A stretch of 64,000 bases of DNA from Arthrobotrys musiformis (Eukaryota > Ascomycota > Orbiliomycetes > Orbiliales > Orbiliaceae): contig JAVHJL010000002.1 in NCBI GenBank assembly GCA_036971715.1, positions 4,186,501 through 4,250,500 of the forward strand, written 5' to 3'. Shown here piece by piece: positions 21,078 through 32,423 of the stretch. The translations under genes were made by a program, and so were the position numbers. Position 1 is the first letter of the stretch. Every line of letters begins with the position of its first letter. The notes beneath the pieces were generated by a model. That model had not been told where the DNA came from, ran no database searches, and was given only the letters and a program-made list of their open reading frames with translations.

Positions 21078-23024
21078 TGTGTTGGCGTGCGAGGATGTGA
21101 CGTTATTTCCAACAGACTATAGAAAATTAAGCCGAAAGAGCGGGTTTACGAGCGAACGAACGGAGTAAACGAATATTCGGTGATAGGTAAAACGATACTG
21201 TCGATTACGCGATTGTGGAGATATTGAGGATCCTGTGGATAGACAGATAGCTAGATACTGAGGACAGACTAAAAAACTCAGTAGAATAGGGAGGGGAATC
21301 GAGGCCCTAAATATAATAAACAAAATAACTTGCTTCATAAACATTTTTTTTTTTTTCGCAAAGCCAAAAAATGAACTCGGCCGGATGTCAAGAACGGGGA
21401 CATCAGTCAGCCCTTGCAACATGGCAAGAACATGGGATCCTGATTCGGGATGCGCTAGCGCGTGGCCTCGGCTCATTCTGGGCCATTGTTAGGAGGCCGG
21501 GTGAGCCGAAGAGGCCAATATCGCTTCATGCACTCGACGTAGCCACTGCCCAAAACATGCAGATGTTCCTTTGGCCCACCCTCCTAACGGAACTTTGGGC
21601 CCATTGCATAAGGAGGATTTTTATCTCCGCCTGGATGGCCGTTAATTCCTCACGGAGCCATGTTTTTCTATCGCGGGGATATAATCCCCTGCCTCGATGG
21701 TCTCCCATGCATGTCGACCCCAAAGCTTGCGGATCTTGCGAAGCTTGTTTTCCAGCGTTCGTGCGGAGTTGTCTTTGTAATCACAAATTACATCTATATG
21801 TATACAAGCCTATATCATGCAGTCATGCATATTCTCCCGTGAAACTTCTATCACAACGGTATGAGATATTGAGATAGTGAGATAATATCATCTGTATCCC
21901 TTTTACCCAAGACGGGGCAGCTACTAGCTCAGAAAAATTAGCATCTAGATCAAGCGGGTCGTTTGAATTCCTGAAACCGGAAAACCGGCAACAGCCGCCC
22001 TTAGAAAAAGATATTGAACTTCAAGAGATTCTGCCCTAAAGGTCTGTGCATTGAAAGAAAAAACTATTAATATTCTAGAAGTCCCCTTGATCCCGTCGGG
22101 TAGGAAAAATGAGTCTTCGAATTGTTAAGCATTCGGATTGTTACGAGCTTACGCAAACCCGTCGCCCTGCAATTGACCTGATCCTGAACATCTCGACCGA
22201 CAAGGAAACCTTCTTTTCTAGCATGTATTTCCAAACTCACCATGAAATGACCTCATCCTGCCTAAAATGTCGGTGAAAAACCTCGTGTCTCTCCGACCCC
22301 AAGGAGAAAGGCCGCCAGATTGGTCGAAAAAAATACCAAGCTTTTTCTTAGTCCCTGGCCCACCCATGAAAAGTACATTTGCAAGGGGTCGGAGATACGC
22401 AAAAACCCACATCGGATCCGACAACGGTTGTACCGTTTCGTACGAACATCATGCAATTTGTGATGTTAGCCTCTAATCGCGAACAGGCGGGTTGATGCAC
22501 CACTAATTTATATTTTGTGGAAATACGCACCTCTACCAATTTCTCTAATCAATCTATCGTATAGATATGCATAGATTACACTGTATACATAGTCACACCG
22601 GTAGTTGGATGAGTAAGCTCCGTAGATATATTGTGTATGCGGGGAAATCAAACATCCTCGAGCTTGAACTCGAACTTCGACGATGTATTGATTCGTCCAA
22701 GCTTTTCCCGTCCCGCTTTGAAACGTAGAAACGTCCCATCCCTGCTGCTGACAAAGGTCTGCATATGAGAGAGAATGTGACTCCATCCATTGACTCCACT
22801 GGAGCGGTAGACGCCTGTCCTGACCTCCTTTAGACCTAAGTTTTCCAAAATGAATATTAATACGACATCTATGTAACTATCTTTTAGCAAATAAGCTTAC
22901 CTTTCACCAACCGGACGGCTCGGAAGCCTACCACTGATTGCGCCCTGAGCTCGTGCTTTTCGGGCTTATGTAACATTCTGTGCATCTAACCGATTCGAAC
23001 CGACAACTTTTTTCGGCCACCGTC
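21078..23024. other. intergenic, divergent promoter region
   Basis: About 1.9 kb between the divergent MFS and GFA genes. The first 290 nt look like leader or promoter of the MFS gene, including poly-T near 21346. A minus-strand patch at 22640-22890 has protein-like short frames and possible splice sites, but no family match and no consistent gene model. Otherwise nothing recognised. Confidence 0.4.
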
Positions 23025-23789
23025 ATGACGGATGCTGGAACCGGGACTCATGGCCCCATTTCTGGCGGGTGTTTGTGCAAGGCCGTGAAGTACTCGATTG
23101 CCTTTCCGCAGGGTTACTGGCCACCCAAGGTATGCATGTCTCTTATCCTCCGCTTTCCAGTTGTTTGAAATCTATAGTCTTGGGTGACGATTTTCCGACC
23201 AACTTGGCCCACACAACGCACTTATCGCCACATGCATTGCATTATGCTACATGCGCACATACCTCGTTCACATTCCCCATATTGAGATATAACTTTAATG
23301 TTGGGTTGAAGCCAAGAGATATGAGATGAATATGAACAAATAGATAAAACAGCATCAGAAAATCGCTGATATTTGGGACATGCGTACTAGAAGAACAACA
23401 TATGCCACTGCACTCAATGCCGCAAAGCCACAGGAGCTCTCATGTCACACCTGCTCACAGTCACACCCTCTCAAATAACATGGACCTGTGAAGACCGCTC
23501 CTTCCGCGAATACTCTTCCAGCGCCGGAGTCTTCCGGGGCTTCTGCCAAACCTGCGGGTCGACTTTAAGCTGGAGGAACACCAAGACCCCTGCCGAGATT
23601 GATATATTTTCTGGAACATTAGACGAAGAGGTACTTATTGGCGGGGATGGTGAGACAGGGAGGAAGATATTGAAGACGGATAGGCAGTTCTGGTGCGAGA
23701 ACTTGGTACCTGGGGTGACCGATGGGGCTAAGAGCCGTTTTATGTATAAGACAAATGTGGAGGGCGGGGTTCTGGGGGAGGTCGCGTAA
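23025..23789 (+). CDS. GFA/CENP-V-fold zinc protein (about 167 aa)
   Basis: Exon 1 (23025-23129) carries MTDAGTGTHGPISGGCLCKA; exon 2 starts at 23391 (or 23394) and ends at 23789. The intron of about 261 nt (GTATGC donor) is long for this window and could hide a small extra exon. The zinc-binding pattern of the glutathione-dependent formaldehyde-activating family is complete: GGCLC, then CHCTQCRKATG split from it by the intron, then FCQTCGSTL. Family members bind structural and catalytic zinc; only some act on S-hydroxymethyl-glutathione, and most fungal paralogues are uncharacterised. The reading frame is intact. Confidence 0.85.
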
Positions 23790-23969
23790 GGGTTCACATT
23801 TGGCATATTTGATATTCAAGCTCCTATTCTATGATATCATAGCACTGCCCTCTACCAATATAGGACTCCACATTGGTATTGAAGTTCACAATTCACATGC
23901 ATAAATTTATAAAGCGGCCCAGCAGATATATATACGTTAAGTAAGTATATATATACCGTCAAGGCCAGC

Positions 23970-23988
23970 TTATCTCGCAAACCAAATG
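23970..23988 (+). repeat. diverged copy of the 19-bp repeat arm
   Basis: This 19-mer matches the arm at 24360-24378 at 17 of 19 positions and has the same orientation as the left arm. It suggests a third, decayed copy of the same element end. Confidence 0.4.
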
Positions 23989-24359
23989 CCGCGGATGGTT
24001 GAGGCGGGCCTTTTTTGAAGCCAGTCTCTACCTAAAGTTTTTATTTATTTATTTGTTCCTTTTTTATTTTAGCAGATCCGTAAATCAAGATCAATAACAA
24101 TATTTGGTTTATTATTACATATTATAAATGGGATATATTAATTATAAAAGGTATCCATGAGGCCTCATAGTCCCTGCCGTTCTAGAAATGCCACAATATC
24201 AACACATCCGCCTCACATCGACTTGATTGTCTAGCCTCCTAGGTATGCATTGAGACAATCGAAGTAGTCTAAATCTGCAAACCCATGAATGTAGAAATTA
24301 AAGCTTGCCTTGCCTATATATAGGATATACGTATTAAGTGGTCTCGCGGTGATAGAAAG

Positions 24360-24576
24360 TTATCTCGTAAACCAGATGTTACACAACCGGCGCAACCTCC
24401 TAAACGCCCCCGGGGCCGCCCACGGAAGAACCCCCGCCAACCCCCTAGCCCGACTAGGATTCGAAATATCCGATCTCATCAGGCTTGAGAGGTTTGGACT
24501 CGGCGTGGGTATTGCTCGCAGATTGTTGTGTAGTCAGAGCTACGATCAGGTCAGTAGCATCTGGTTTACGAGATAA
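24360..24576. repeat. perfect 19-bp inverted repeat bounding a 179-bp GC-rich insert
   Basis: The arm TTATCTCGTAAACCAGATG (24360-24378) occurs as an exact reverse complement at 24558-24576. A shorter inner pair, TACACAAC (about 24380) and GTTGTGTA (24525-24532), is also inverted. The insert is much GC-richer than the AT-rich flanks. On the minus strand it reads SKPLKPDEIGYF, which resembles short conserved strings I associate with fungal retroelement-type proteins. I interpret it as a small transposon-like or rearranged element fragment; no intact transposase is present. Confidence 0.45.
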
Positions 24577-24834
24577 ATAGAAAGGGGTTAAGAGAAGATA
24601 TAGGGTTTGTAGGTAGTAGGTCATAAATTGCATTCGGCATAGCCACCCGTAGCCCAAGGCGCTATAGTATCCCTAGTATCCTAACTATCGCGCCCTCGAT
24701 AATTCTATAATTCTATCGAAGATATATAAATGAAAATACATGGGTTCATGGAGGTGTAAATCATAATCTCATAAAAGTCGTAGCCTCATAAAATTTCGCG
24801 GAGTTCCCGAAGTAAAGGGAGATCAGATCCCAAT

Positions 24835-25581
24835 CTAATAATATCCAATCTCGCCGTCATCGCCACCTTCCTCGACTTCGCTGCTAGGAGTTGGTTCAGT
24901 TGCCTTGCCGCCGGCGTCATCACTGTTGGTAGTCGTTGGAGTAGTTGAGCTAGAATTATCATCACCCTTGTCGGTTGGAGTCGAGCTTGGGGTCGTGCTT
25001 GGGGTTGTAGTCGTCTTGCTATCATCATCGCCTCCATTTCCTTGCGTGACGGTGACCGTCTTAGTCTCAGTCTTGGTCTCAGTCTTCGTTTCAGTGACGG
25101 GCTGGGTATTTGCTTTCGGGCTATCTTGTGTAACGGTCGAGACTTGGGTGACGGTCGAAACAGAGGTAACAGTAGAAATAGAGGTAAGAGTAGAAGTAGA
25201 GGTAACAGTCGAGGCCGGGGGCGCATCTTTGCTGATCGTGGAAACAACAGTGGTTGGCTTGCTAACCGTAAGGGTTGAAACTTTCGTGACGGCATTGCCC
25301 GGGACGGTGAGAGTGCGGACGCCCGCTGGGCCAGTTATCGTCTTCGTACAAGTTTTTGTCGTCGTTTTTGTACAGGTTTTAGTCACGACCTTGGCTATAA
25401 AAATTTAAAGGTTCGTGTGTAAGCCTTGCATTCCTGCTAACATATATATGGATGTATGTGTGGGACACTCACTTGGCCAACCGCACTTATACTTGTTGAT
25501 CGAGGCGGTAGCTTCCTTGCAGTGGGCCGCAGCCAAATCAGCGCCAATAGCGGCAGCGAACAAGACGAATGTGAGCTTCAT
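24835..25581 (-). CDS. secreted Thr-rich repeat protein 1 (222 aa)
   Basis: Two minus-strand exons, 25581-25473 and 25394-24835, flank a 78-nt GTGAGT-ATAG intron. The signal peptide is MKLTFVLFAAAIGADLAAA. A short Cys-containing segment (HCKEATAS, then KYKCGWPS) leads into a long Thr/Ser/Val-rich region. That region has TKTCTKT repeats, then STVTS-type repeats, then four TETK-type units ending KTVTVTQ. The tail is rich in Thr, Ser, Asp and Gly, ends EEGGDDGEIGYY, and has no GPI-type hydrophobic end. It is probably heavily O-glycosylated and wall-associated or released. The gene at 54663 has the same architecture: signal peptide, short first exon, one intron, then TVT repeats. Confidence 0.78.
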
Positions 25582-27514
25582 GATTGGTAAATTTGAAGGA
25601 GTGTCGAGAAAAAAGAAATGAATGTCGTTATCGTGAAACTCGAAATGAACGTGGTCGTTTTTTCTTATTTTCGTCAAAAGAGTGAATGAGCGAACTCCAA
25701 GCTGATGATGATGGATGAGAAAGAAAACCAGGAACTTGGGAAGGGAATCGAGCCCAATTTATCCGATATCATGGCGCATATCTGCATACACCTTCTTCGG
25801 AACCAAGGTAGAAAATCAACGCCTCAATTGGCTTCTCTGGGGGACTATCATGACTCGGTAGCACCCGAGAGGCCAACCCTGTGGGGCCTCCAAATAAAGA
25901 AAAAATATAAAAAAGAAAGGAAAAGAAAATGAAACAAGTTGAGCCGAAGAGGTCGATAACAGCTAGCTACATCCAGACACCGCTGGTGTCGGACGGTATA
26001 AACCTTCATGAAATGCCAATATCTAGCAATAATTCGTGAATCTAACAGTACTATAGTGTAATAGGATTAAAATTCCCTGATCTATACAGTTAGCTGCGTT
26101 GCGCCGTACCCGAAAGGTGGGTTTGGTCGTCTCCACCGAACTGAGATGTTGTTTGGGTGTCCAAATCGCTTGCTTAGCTTGGCTGTTCTGGGCAGTGCGA
26201 AGCATGGCGAGTTTAACTTCCTGCAGAATACTCTAGGATCCGCGCATAGACGACCCGCATTGGAAAAGATGACGGGTTCTCGAGTCTTTGATGAACAGAT
26301 TATGAAGCATCTGTCATGGATTCAAAACCTGGGAACACGGATGTTGCGGCACATTACCTAGAGGTCGGATGGCTTTGGCGGCTGAGGCATACTAATCTGG
26401 GCTGCCGAAGCGGCTTCTAGCTGCCACTCTCGTGGACCTCTAGGCCAAGGTCGATATACAGCTCTATCGTCATACAGAAAACAAACTATATAGTTTTCGG
26501 GTGCAATGGTACTTTTTGACCCCAAAACCGGTCTCGTAGCCTAAAACCTTCGAAGTGATATCGCAAGAGCTCGGAGACCTGAGGCACACTAAGCTATGGT
26601 CACGGTATTGTCGTCGCTGGGGTATATAACCTAAATATAAGGATGTTTTGGTCCGACCAACGAGGCCGATATAAGTTGACCGAGAGACCGTTAGGGGATC
26701 CTATTCCGAAGAAACGGGCTGCAACACCGGCGAGGGTACTTTATATGTAAATGGTTCCACCTATCGGGTTCATCCATGCTTGGACGGATATAAGCTCTTA
26801 GTCGCCGTTTGTGTCATACATATGTGTACCGTTTTTTTTCGAAAGGTACTGTAAATGTAGCCTCGAGACCAGACTGTAAATGTATGTACTCTGCCAGAAG
26901 GGTGTTCTTTTTTAATATCACTGTATACATGTAATCCACATAGTATACTGGTCTCGCACCCCATTATATGAGGTTTCAATCTAGTACGAGGCAGTCTAGG
27001 ACTAGTCAATTGGGTTTGAAATTTTGCAATCAATACTGAGGAAGAGTACTTCTAAGAGAAGGCAACAATGCAATGGAGTACCTCTGTGCTTCCTCGAGAC
27101 GACGCTGTCGTATCACAGACGGACAGTGCATTATACACAAAATCAGTTTGTGTACGTATTTTCCTTACCCCGCAGAAGGATCCATCAAATAAAATGTTTT
27201 AATAGAATAAATTTAACGGCCATTGTATTGAATGTATATTATAAACATCACCCAAAATCAAACCTCGGCGAGCAAATGATGTGAAAGAGTCACACGCCGT
27301 GTCATTTACTTGCTTGAAAACAAATCAAAGTAATCGTACAGACACACTAGGTAAGTGCATATCCCTTAGCTTAGACTGTGCGTTATGGGGAAGATTAGAA
27401 GCCGGGCCGGCGTGGATATCACATATTCACGTTGCGGGAGAGTCAAGCCACACCTCTGTATCGCACTAAGAATAATACCATGGAAGATAGGTTAAAACAA
27501 AAGGGAAAGATTGG

Positions 27515-27832
27515 ATGGAAGAGCTAAAAACTTATCGTTTCTTACGCATCTACAGGACCCCAGGGGTTCCAAGACTAGTTAGGATGTCTCTAGACGAAAA
27601 CACAAAAAAGACGCTGGAGGATTGTCTTCGAATCATCCACAAAAATCTCAACAAAAACCCCACTTATGCAGAACTCATAGACCTCTGCTCCCCATGTTTC
27701 GGAACCTCCGATGCTGAGAAAAAAAACCTGACCGACTTCGTCGAAGGGATTGCGCGGAATTCAGAAAAAATAAGAGAACATCGCCCTAAAAGAATCCCCC
27801 ACTGTGAATACCGATATTCGCTGTCGTACTAG
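27515..27832 (+). CDS. hypothetical small protein (105 aa), doubtful
   Basis: A frame of 105 residues starts at an ATG. It is Lys/Glu-rich and predicted helical, with segments such as ENTKKTLEDCLRIIHKNLN and DAEKKNLTDFVEGIARNSEK. It has no signal peptide and no domain I recognise. The amino acid composition is more protein-like than that of other frames in this spacer, but there is no further support. It may be a lineage-specific gene or a decayed fragment. Confidence 0.25.
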   Translation: MEELKTYRFLRIYRTPGVPRLVRMSLDENTKKTLEDCLRIIHKNLNKNPTYAELIDLCSPCFGTSDAEKKNLTDFVEGIARNSEKIREHRPKRIPHCEYRYSLSY

Positions 27833-29001
27833 AATACAATTGCTTGGCTTTCTAGCCAGCAATCGGATCTGGTATACGTAGCCGATAGATACAGGTGCCA
27901 TATATCGGAATATCTAGCACGAACATATATTAGAGTAAAATGACCGGCTTCTCTACGAATTATAATATTAATTATATTAATATATTTATACACCCCATCT
28001 CCAGGACGCCGCGTTGTATTTCCAACATAAGAAAGACCAACCAGACTTGTGTTGAAATCTCACTAATCATTGATATCGGGTTAGAGTATTGCGCGCTGGG
28101 CGGTGATTTTGTTCGGACCGATATATGTGACTAGTCGGAGCCCCGATTTGCGCGACGTCATGAAAAATGTTTCTAGATTGATATTGTTTTGAAGAAAAAG
28201 GTAGACTGACTATCACCGAGATAGCCGAACTTTATCTCGAACGTATATTACACCCGATGGACATTTCCAAGGTTCCACGGATTCTACGGGTAAATTGGCA
28301 AAACACAGAAGGCAAGATCCGACAGATCCACATCTTAGCCAATAGATGGTTTGCGAGGTGGAATAGAAAGAGCCAGCTAACTAAGAAGCAGAAAATTCCC
28401 CTATTCAGGCCTAGCGAGACGGCTGGGGCGTCGGAGCTGTCAAGTTGCTAAGATCCGAAGACAAAGCCAGGTTAGTGTTAATAAAGCTCCAAAAGTTACA
28501 GCCGTCAATCCACGATTTTAATTCACGTTCATCGTCTCGAATTCCTTCTCGAGGATCTCGAAGGTTATATTGAAGTTTGATCCGACGGGGCTTTGTGTCG
28601 AACCTCCAGCACCAATAGGAAAAACGGAGTTTTTTATCTTTTGCTTGTCTCCTGCACCTTGTGCATGGTTTCCGTAAGGTTATGGGCGTTCGTGCGTTAG
28701 CTCCCCCTTTCTTTTGGACCGTAGACTAGCAGCTGTAGAGCGCTTAGATATAAGCATCTGTCAAATGACGGGGAGGTTTCAAAACAGAAAAAAAAGGAAA
28801 GAGGGAGAGGAGAAAAAGGAAATAGAAGCAAAGATACAATAAAATAAGGAAAGAAAAGCCATACGGGCCTAAAAAAACCCGGGTTGCGCATGTGGCTGTC
28901 AACCTCGCATGCCGCAAGCATGTATGGTTGTCGAAATCCGGCTTACCGCCTGTCGTTTCATGAATATTGCGGTGGCCGTTTGACGCTGATAGGACGGTAT
29001 T

Positions 29002-29013
29002 GATCAATTGATA
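29002..29013. promoter_or_regulatory. GATCAATTGATA site 3
   Basis: The third exact copy of the recurrent 12-mer, in gene-poor DNA about 1 kb downstream of the MAPEG stop codon. No gene is obviously controlled from here. Confidence 0.25.
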
Positions 29014-30002
29014 GGCTTGTATCCCTTAGCGCAAGTAGGTGACGTTGGTGTTTTTATTAGAGGTGGAGAGGATGGGACCTTACCTCTGTGCACTTGTCGA
29101 TGCACATCTCCGGCGTAGCTTGGTCTCGTAGCCAGGCGTAGATATATTATGCATTGCCCATGGGTGTCCGTCGCGGACTTTACCGACAATATTTTTGACA
29201 TACTGGCCGCAAGCCGAAATACTGGCTAATCAATTCTTCAGAAACTTCAAGAAGGCCGTCAGCTATCCGACTGGAAATTCAAGATTATGCGTCCAATCAG
29301 GGCCAGTTTATTATCGCTAGAGCTAGAATCTCTGGGACGAAACCGCCTTGGTAATCTAACCGCAAAAATCTAAATTTAAACGCCGAATCTATAGTAACTT
29401 ACTTACTAAGATCTTCGATGTTTCCCTCCTGAAATATAAACTTCAAACTCATGTGACTCTTTTAAAGTATCAAGCTTTTAACGTTTTTGCAGGGTTATCA
29501 ACTTTGGTAGCGGCTTTGCCAGCGGCTACGAGGAAGCTTCATGGAATCTTAGAATGGGATGGAACGGCATCTTGCATTATTTTTTTATGCACCCAAGATC
29601 TTTCTTGCATAACCTGGGCGCCTACAACTCAGGTACCCGCCCCACCCTTCTGGGGCTGGTGACTGGTGGCACAGCAAGCTTTTCGAACTCCCACGAATAT
29701 GAACCAGCAGTTGCCATTGAAAGAAGAACGGAGAGTGAAGAGGTTATATTGAATATATAGGAATATTGATAGAAAGCGTTTATTTAGGCCGGCCTCGGAA
29801 TACAATATGTTTTTCAAGACAATGTATACTTTTGTAGAGTTGAGATAGTCTCGTTCCCATGCTATTCTGATCGCACTTCATGAATTCAACGCAAGTTAAC
29901 ATGACACCAATTGACTTGTGTGCAACCTTAGGATAGCAAGCTTCGAGGTCCTGACCTTGAGGTTAGACTATCTCTAAACTCAACTACCATAATAGATACA
30001 AC

Positions 30003-30449
30003 TCAGGCGCCAAATACTGCAATCGCAGCTCTGACCGTCATTGCTGCCAAAACCCCAGAGCTAGTCACGAAAAGACCGAACCTCGTGCTAATTTTGTTCG
30101 ACAAGCACTGCACAAGCGAATGCACAACCCGCACACCGACATAGGCCCATGCCAATCCCAAGTCAACTTTGGTACCCCGCCCCAAGTGCGCCATGACTAG
30201 AGCAATGGCATAAAACTGCAGCGGCTGCTCCATGAGGTTGTTGTAGTTGTCTGCCTTCCAACGGACGTTTGCCGGGAGCGCGCCGTTGTACTCCTCTTTC
30301 GTCATATCGGGCCGCATGGAAAGTTTTCCGGCCTTCTCGGCGCGTACCGTTGCGGGAATACGAGTGGAATACATCCAGGTCTCAATTGCAAGAGTCCAGA
30401 GATTGAGACCCACAATTGGCCCAAGCATTTGAGTTGAGAAAGAAGACAT
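30003..30449 (-). CDS. MAPEG-family membrane protein (148 aa)
   Basis: A single-exon minus-strand gene starting at the ATG at 30449. It has four expected membrane helices: LGPIVGLNLWTLAIETWMY, then EQPLQFYAIALVMAHLG, then LAWAYVGVRVVHSLVQ, and a C-terminal FVTSSGVLAAMTVRAAIAV. The segment between helices 1 and 2 contains WKADNYNNLMEQP, and helix 3 is followed by the conserved Arg/His pattern; both are hallmarks of MAPEG proteins. The family includes microsomal glutathione transferases and FLAP-like proteins in the ER membrane. Fungal members of this MAPEG-like branch are largely uncharacterised, so the specific substrate is not known. Confidence 0.88.
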   Translation of the reverse strand: MSSFSTQMLGPIVGLNLWTLAIETWMYSTRIPATVRAEKAGKLSMRPDMTKEEYNGALPANVRWKADNYNNLMEQPLQFYAIALVMAHLGRGTKVDLGLAWAYVGVRVVHSLVQCLSNKISTRFGLFVTSSGVLAAMTVRAAIAVFGA

Positions 30450-32423
30450 CGTGGAGATATATGAGGTAGGAGATCCCCAAAGGTGGTTCAGATGTTTGGG
30501 ATGTATGAAAACGTGGGGTAATTGATCAATTGATACCAGTTGATGTCTGATTGTTCAATTGACTGGTGATAACGATAACCAGTTCAAGAATTTAGGCTTG
30601 CGGAGGGCCTTTATGAACTCAAATCCTTTACCCCGGATTACAAATCTCCCGTGTATCGGCTAGCTGCGAACTACATCACGATAGAACTTATCAAACAACC
30701 TCGGTAGGGAGCTCATGAAAATACACGTAAGAAAAATCGTGGCCTTACTCATCCTACTAAACAGCGGAGCCTGGTTGTACCGTTTACGTTGGCTAGTACG
30801 TATCCGCTTGACCCAAGCAGGCATTGAAAAATTAAAAAGAGCTCAACTGCAGATACCAAGACCAGGAACTCTCGCTTCGAACGCCGCAAAACTTACCGGA
30901 CCTCACTTGTGCATGGATTCATCTGATCCAAATACAAACCTCTTCAACAAAATGCACAGTTGACATTCTCGAGTTACACTTTGGTAAGCGATAAAAAGGC
31001 GGCAGGTAAAAAAATAAAATACATAAATCTAGAATTTGAAAGTCCGCAGATTCTAGGAATCATAGGCCTATGGACTTGCGGGATATGTTATAGCCTCCTT
31101 CGTTTTTTTGAAATTTTGTTTTGTGGAAACAAATCTCGGCTCGTTCACGATCCGCCAACCTGAGCAATGGAATTCGACTATCTCAAGCCTCAGAATAGAT
31201 TATAACACCCATCCAACGCCAACTTCAAACACGGCCAACCTGGATTTCGAATGTTACAGCCATGATAGAAAATGTAACGCCAATGTCATGGAACCACGGA
31301 AATAGACACCGCACACAAATTCCATATTCAGTCTATAGCGTGCTAAGAAATGAAATCCTGCAGTTTTGGCGCCTTTGTAGACGGGCTACGGGCGCAAACA
31401 ACAAAGATTACAACATGGAAAACTTCCAATGTCTGTAGAATATAAAAATATCGAGGACCCACCCGGCCACCTTGTTGTAGCGTCGACCCGCCCTCCGGAT
31501 CTATATAAGCCACCTCTTAAGCAACCCTTTGAGATATTCGATGTATTATGTATCCTATTACATATACGGGACAAGAGAATGCGTCATTTCCGCCCAAGTT
31601 GCTGAAGAAATAAGGCTCTAAGCGCCGCCCGTCCGTTTGGTTCCTGACAAAATTTCCATTTTCTGTTAAAGTTAGCAAACCCCAGTCCGTTTAACCCAGC
31701 CGGACGGGTAGGTCTTCACTTCATCCTTCAGAGTCAAGAGATCTATCTTTAGCGCCTCCCATAAACCTACATCCTCTTCAAAGCGTCTGCAGGGCATATA
31801 ATTCGCACCACCCCCTGGTCGGTTTTCCGGGCCTCAATAAACCTCAGGAACTTAGTATCGTCAAGACAAGCAAAGGCACACCAAACCCGGCCAACCATGT
31901 TGGAGCTTGCTTGTGACTAGGCCCATTTGATGCCAACGCCCCCAAACCTGTCGCAGCCAATCATAACCTCGAGTCTCCTAGATCAGCTGCGGGGGAAGCT
32001 CGCGGAAATCTTTACTTAGCATACCAAAAAGCAAATCTGGTTTTTAATTTTCCCTATCATCAAGAACCTCCAGAGGACAATGCCATTATTTGACGACGTC
32101 TTGTCTCCTCTTTTAACTTAACACCCCTCTCGGTTTGCATTTATCTTTTCTCCTTAATTTTTTTTAATCCTCTAGACTATTACCTGTATTTTATTCTTTC
32201 ACCCCAAAACATCACAGCTTCTACTTTTTCTTTCTGTTACATTCTGTGTCAGAGGATTCAGGCGAATCTGGAAGCTGGGCAATAAAAACCGCGCAAGACC
32301 CAGTCAGCATTCCTTATTTCAACGTTTGTCGTCCAAATCTTCGACCACGACGGGTCTTCTACTTCGAATTCACTCCCGGCCGTATTCTTGTAGATATCTA
32401 GATATATCGTATAGTTAGCCACC
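30450..32423. other. divergent intergenic region
   Basis: About 2 kb between the divergent MAPEG and DUF7514-type genes. Near 30520-30590 it carries GATCAATTGATA plus a nearby CCAGTTGATG / CAATTGACTGG pair. An 82-codon frame at 30715 begins with a membrane-like stretch (IVALLILLNSGAW), and 31108-31305 has a Thr/Asn-rich frame, but I could not join them into a consistent gene. The last 300 nt before 32424 are T/C-rich leader. Confidence 0.4.
30524..30535. promoter_or_regulatory. GATCAATTGATA site 4
   Basis: The fourth exact copy, 75 nt upstream of the MAPEG start codon and therefore well placed as a promoter element. Related CAATTGAC/GTTGAT words follow within 50 nt. Confidence 0.35.

Larger units (their letters stand above)
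23790..24834. other. intergenic region with repeat-like patch
   Basis: About 1 kb between convergent genes. The left half is AT-rich 3' flank. The right half contains the inverted-repeat patch described separately (24360-24576). Confidence 0.45.
25582..30002. other. gene-poor region of about 4.4 kb
   Basis: Apart from a doubtful short frame at 27515-27832, only fragments are visible. Base composition changes abruptly several times. A protein-like stretch at about 28210-28450 on the + strand (LTITEIAELYLERILHP, continuing through several stops) looks like a decayed coding fragment. The motif GGTCTCGTAGCC occurs at about 26530 and 29122. One GATCAATTGATA site is at 29002. Overall it resembles an ageing repeat-rich spacer. 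Confidence 0.4.

Noticed and set aside
21371..21877. 168-codon frame on the + strand
   Set aside because: No consistent protein features; Cys, His and Trp scattered as in random sequence; in the promoter spacer of the MFS gene.
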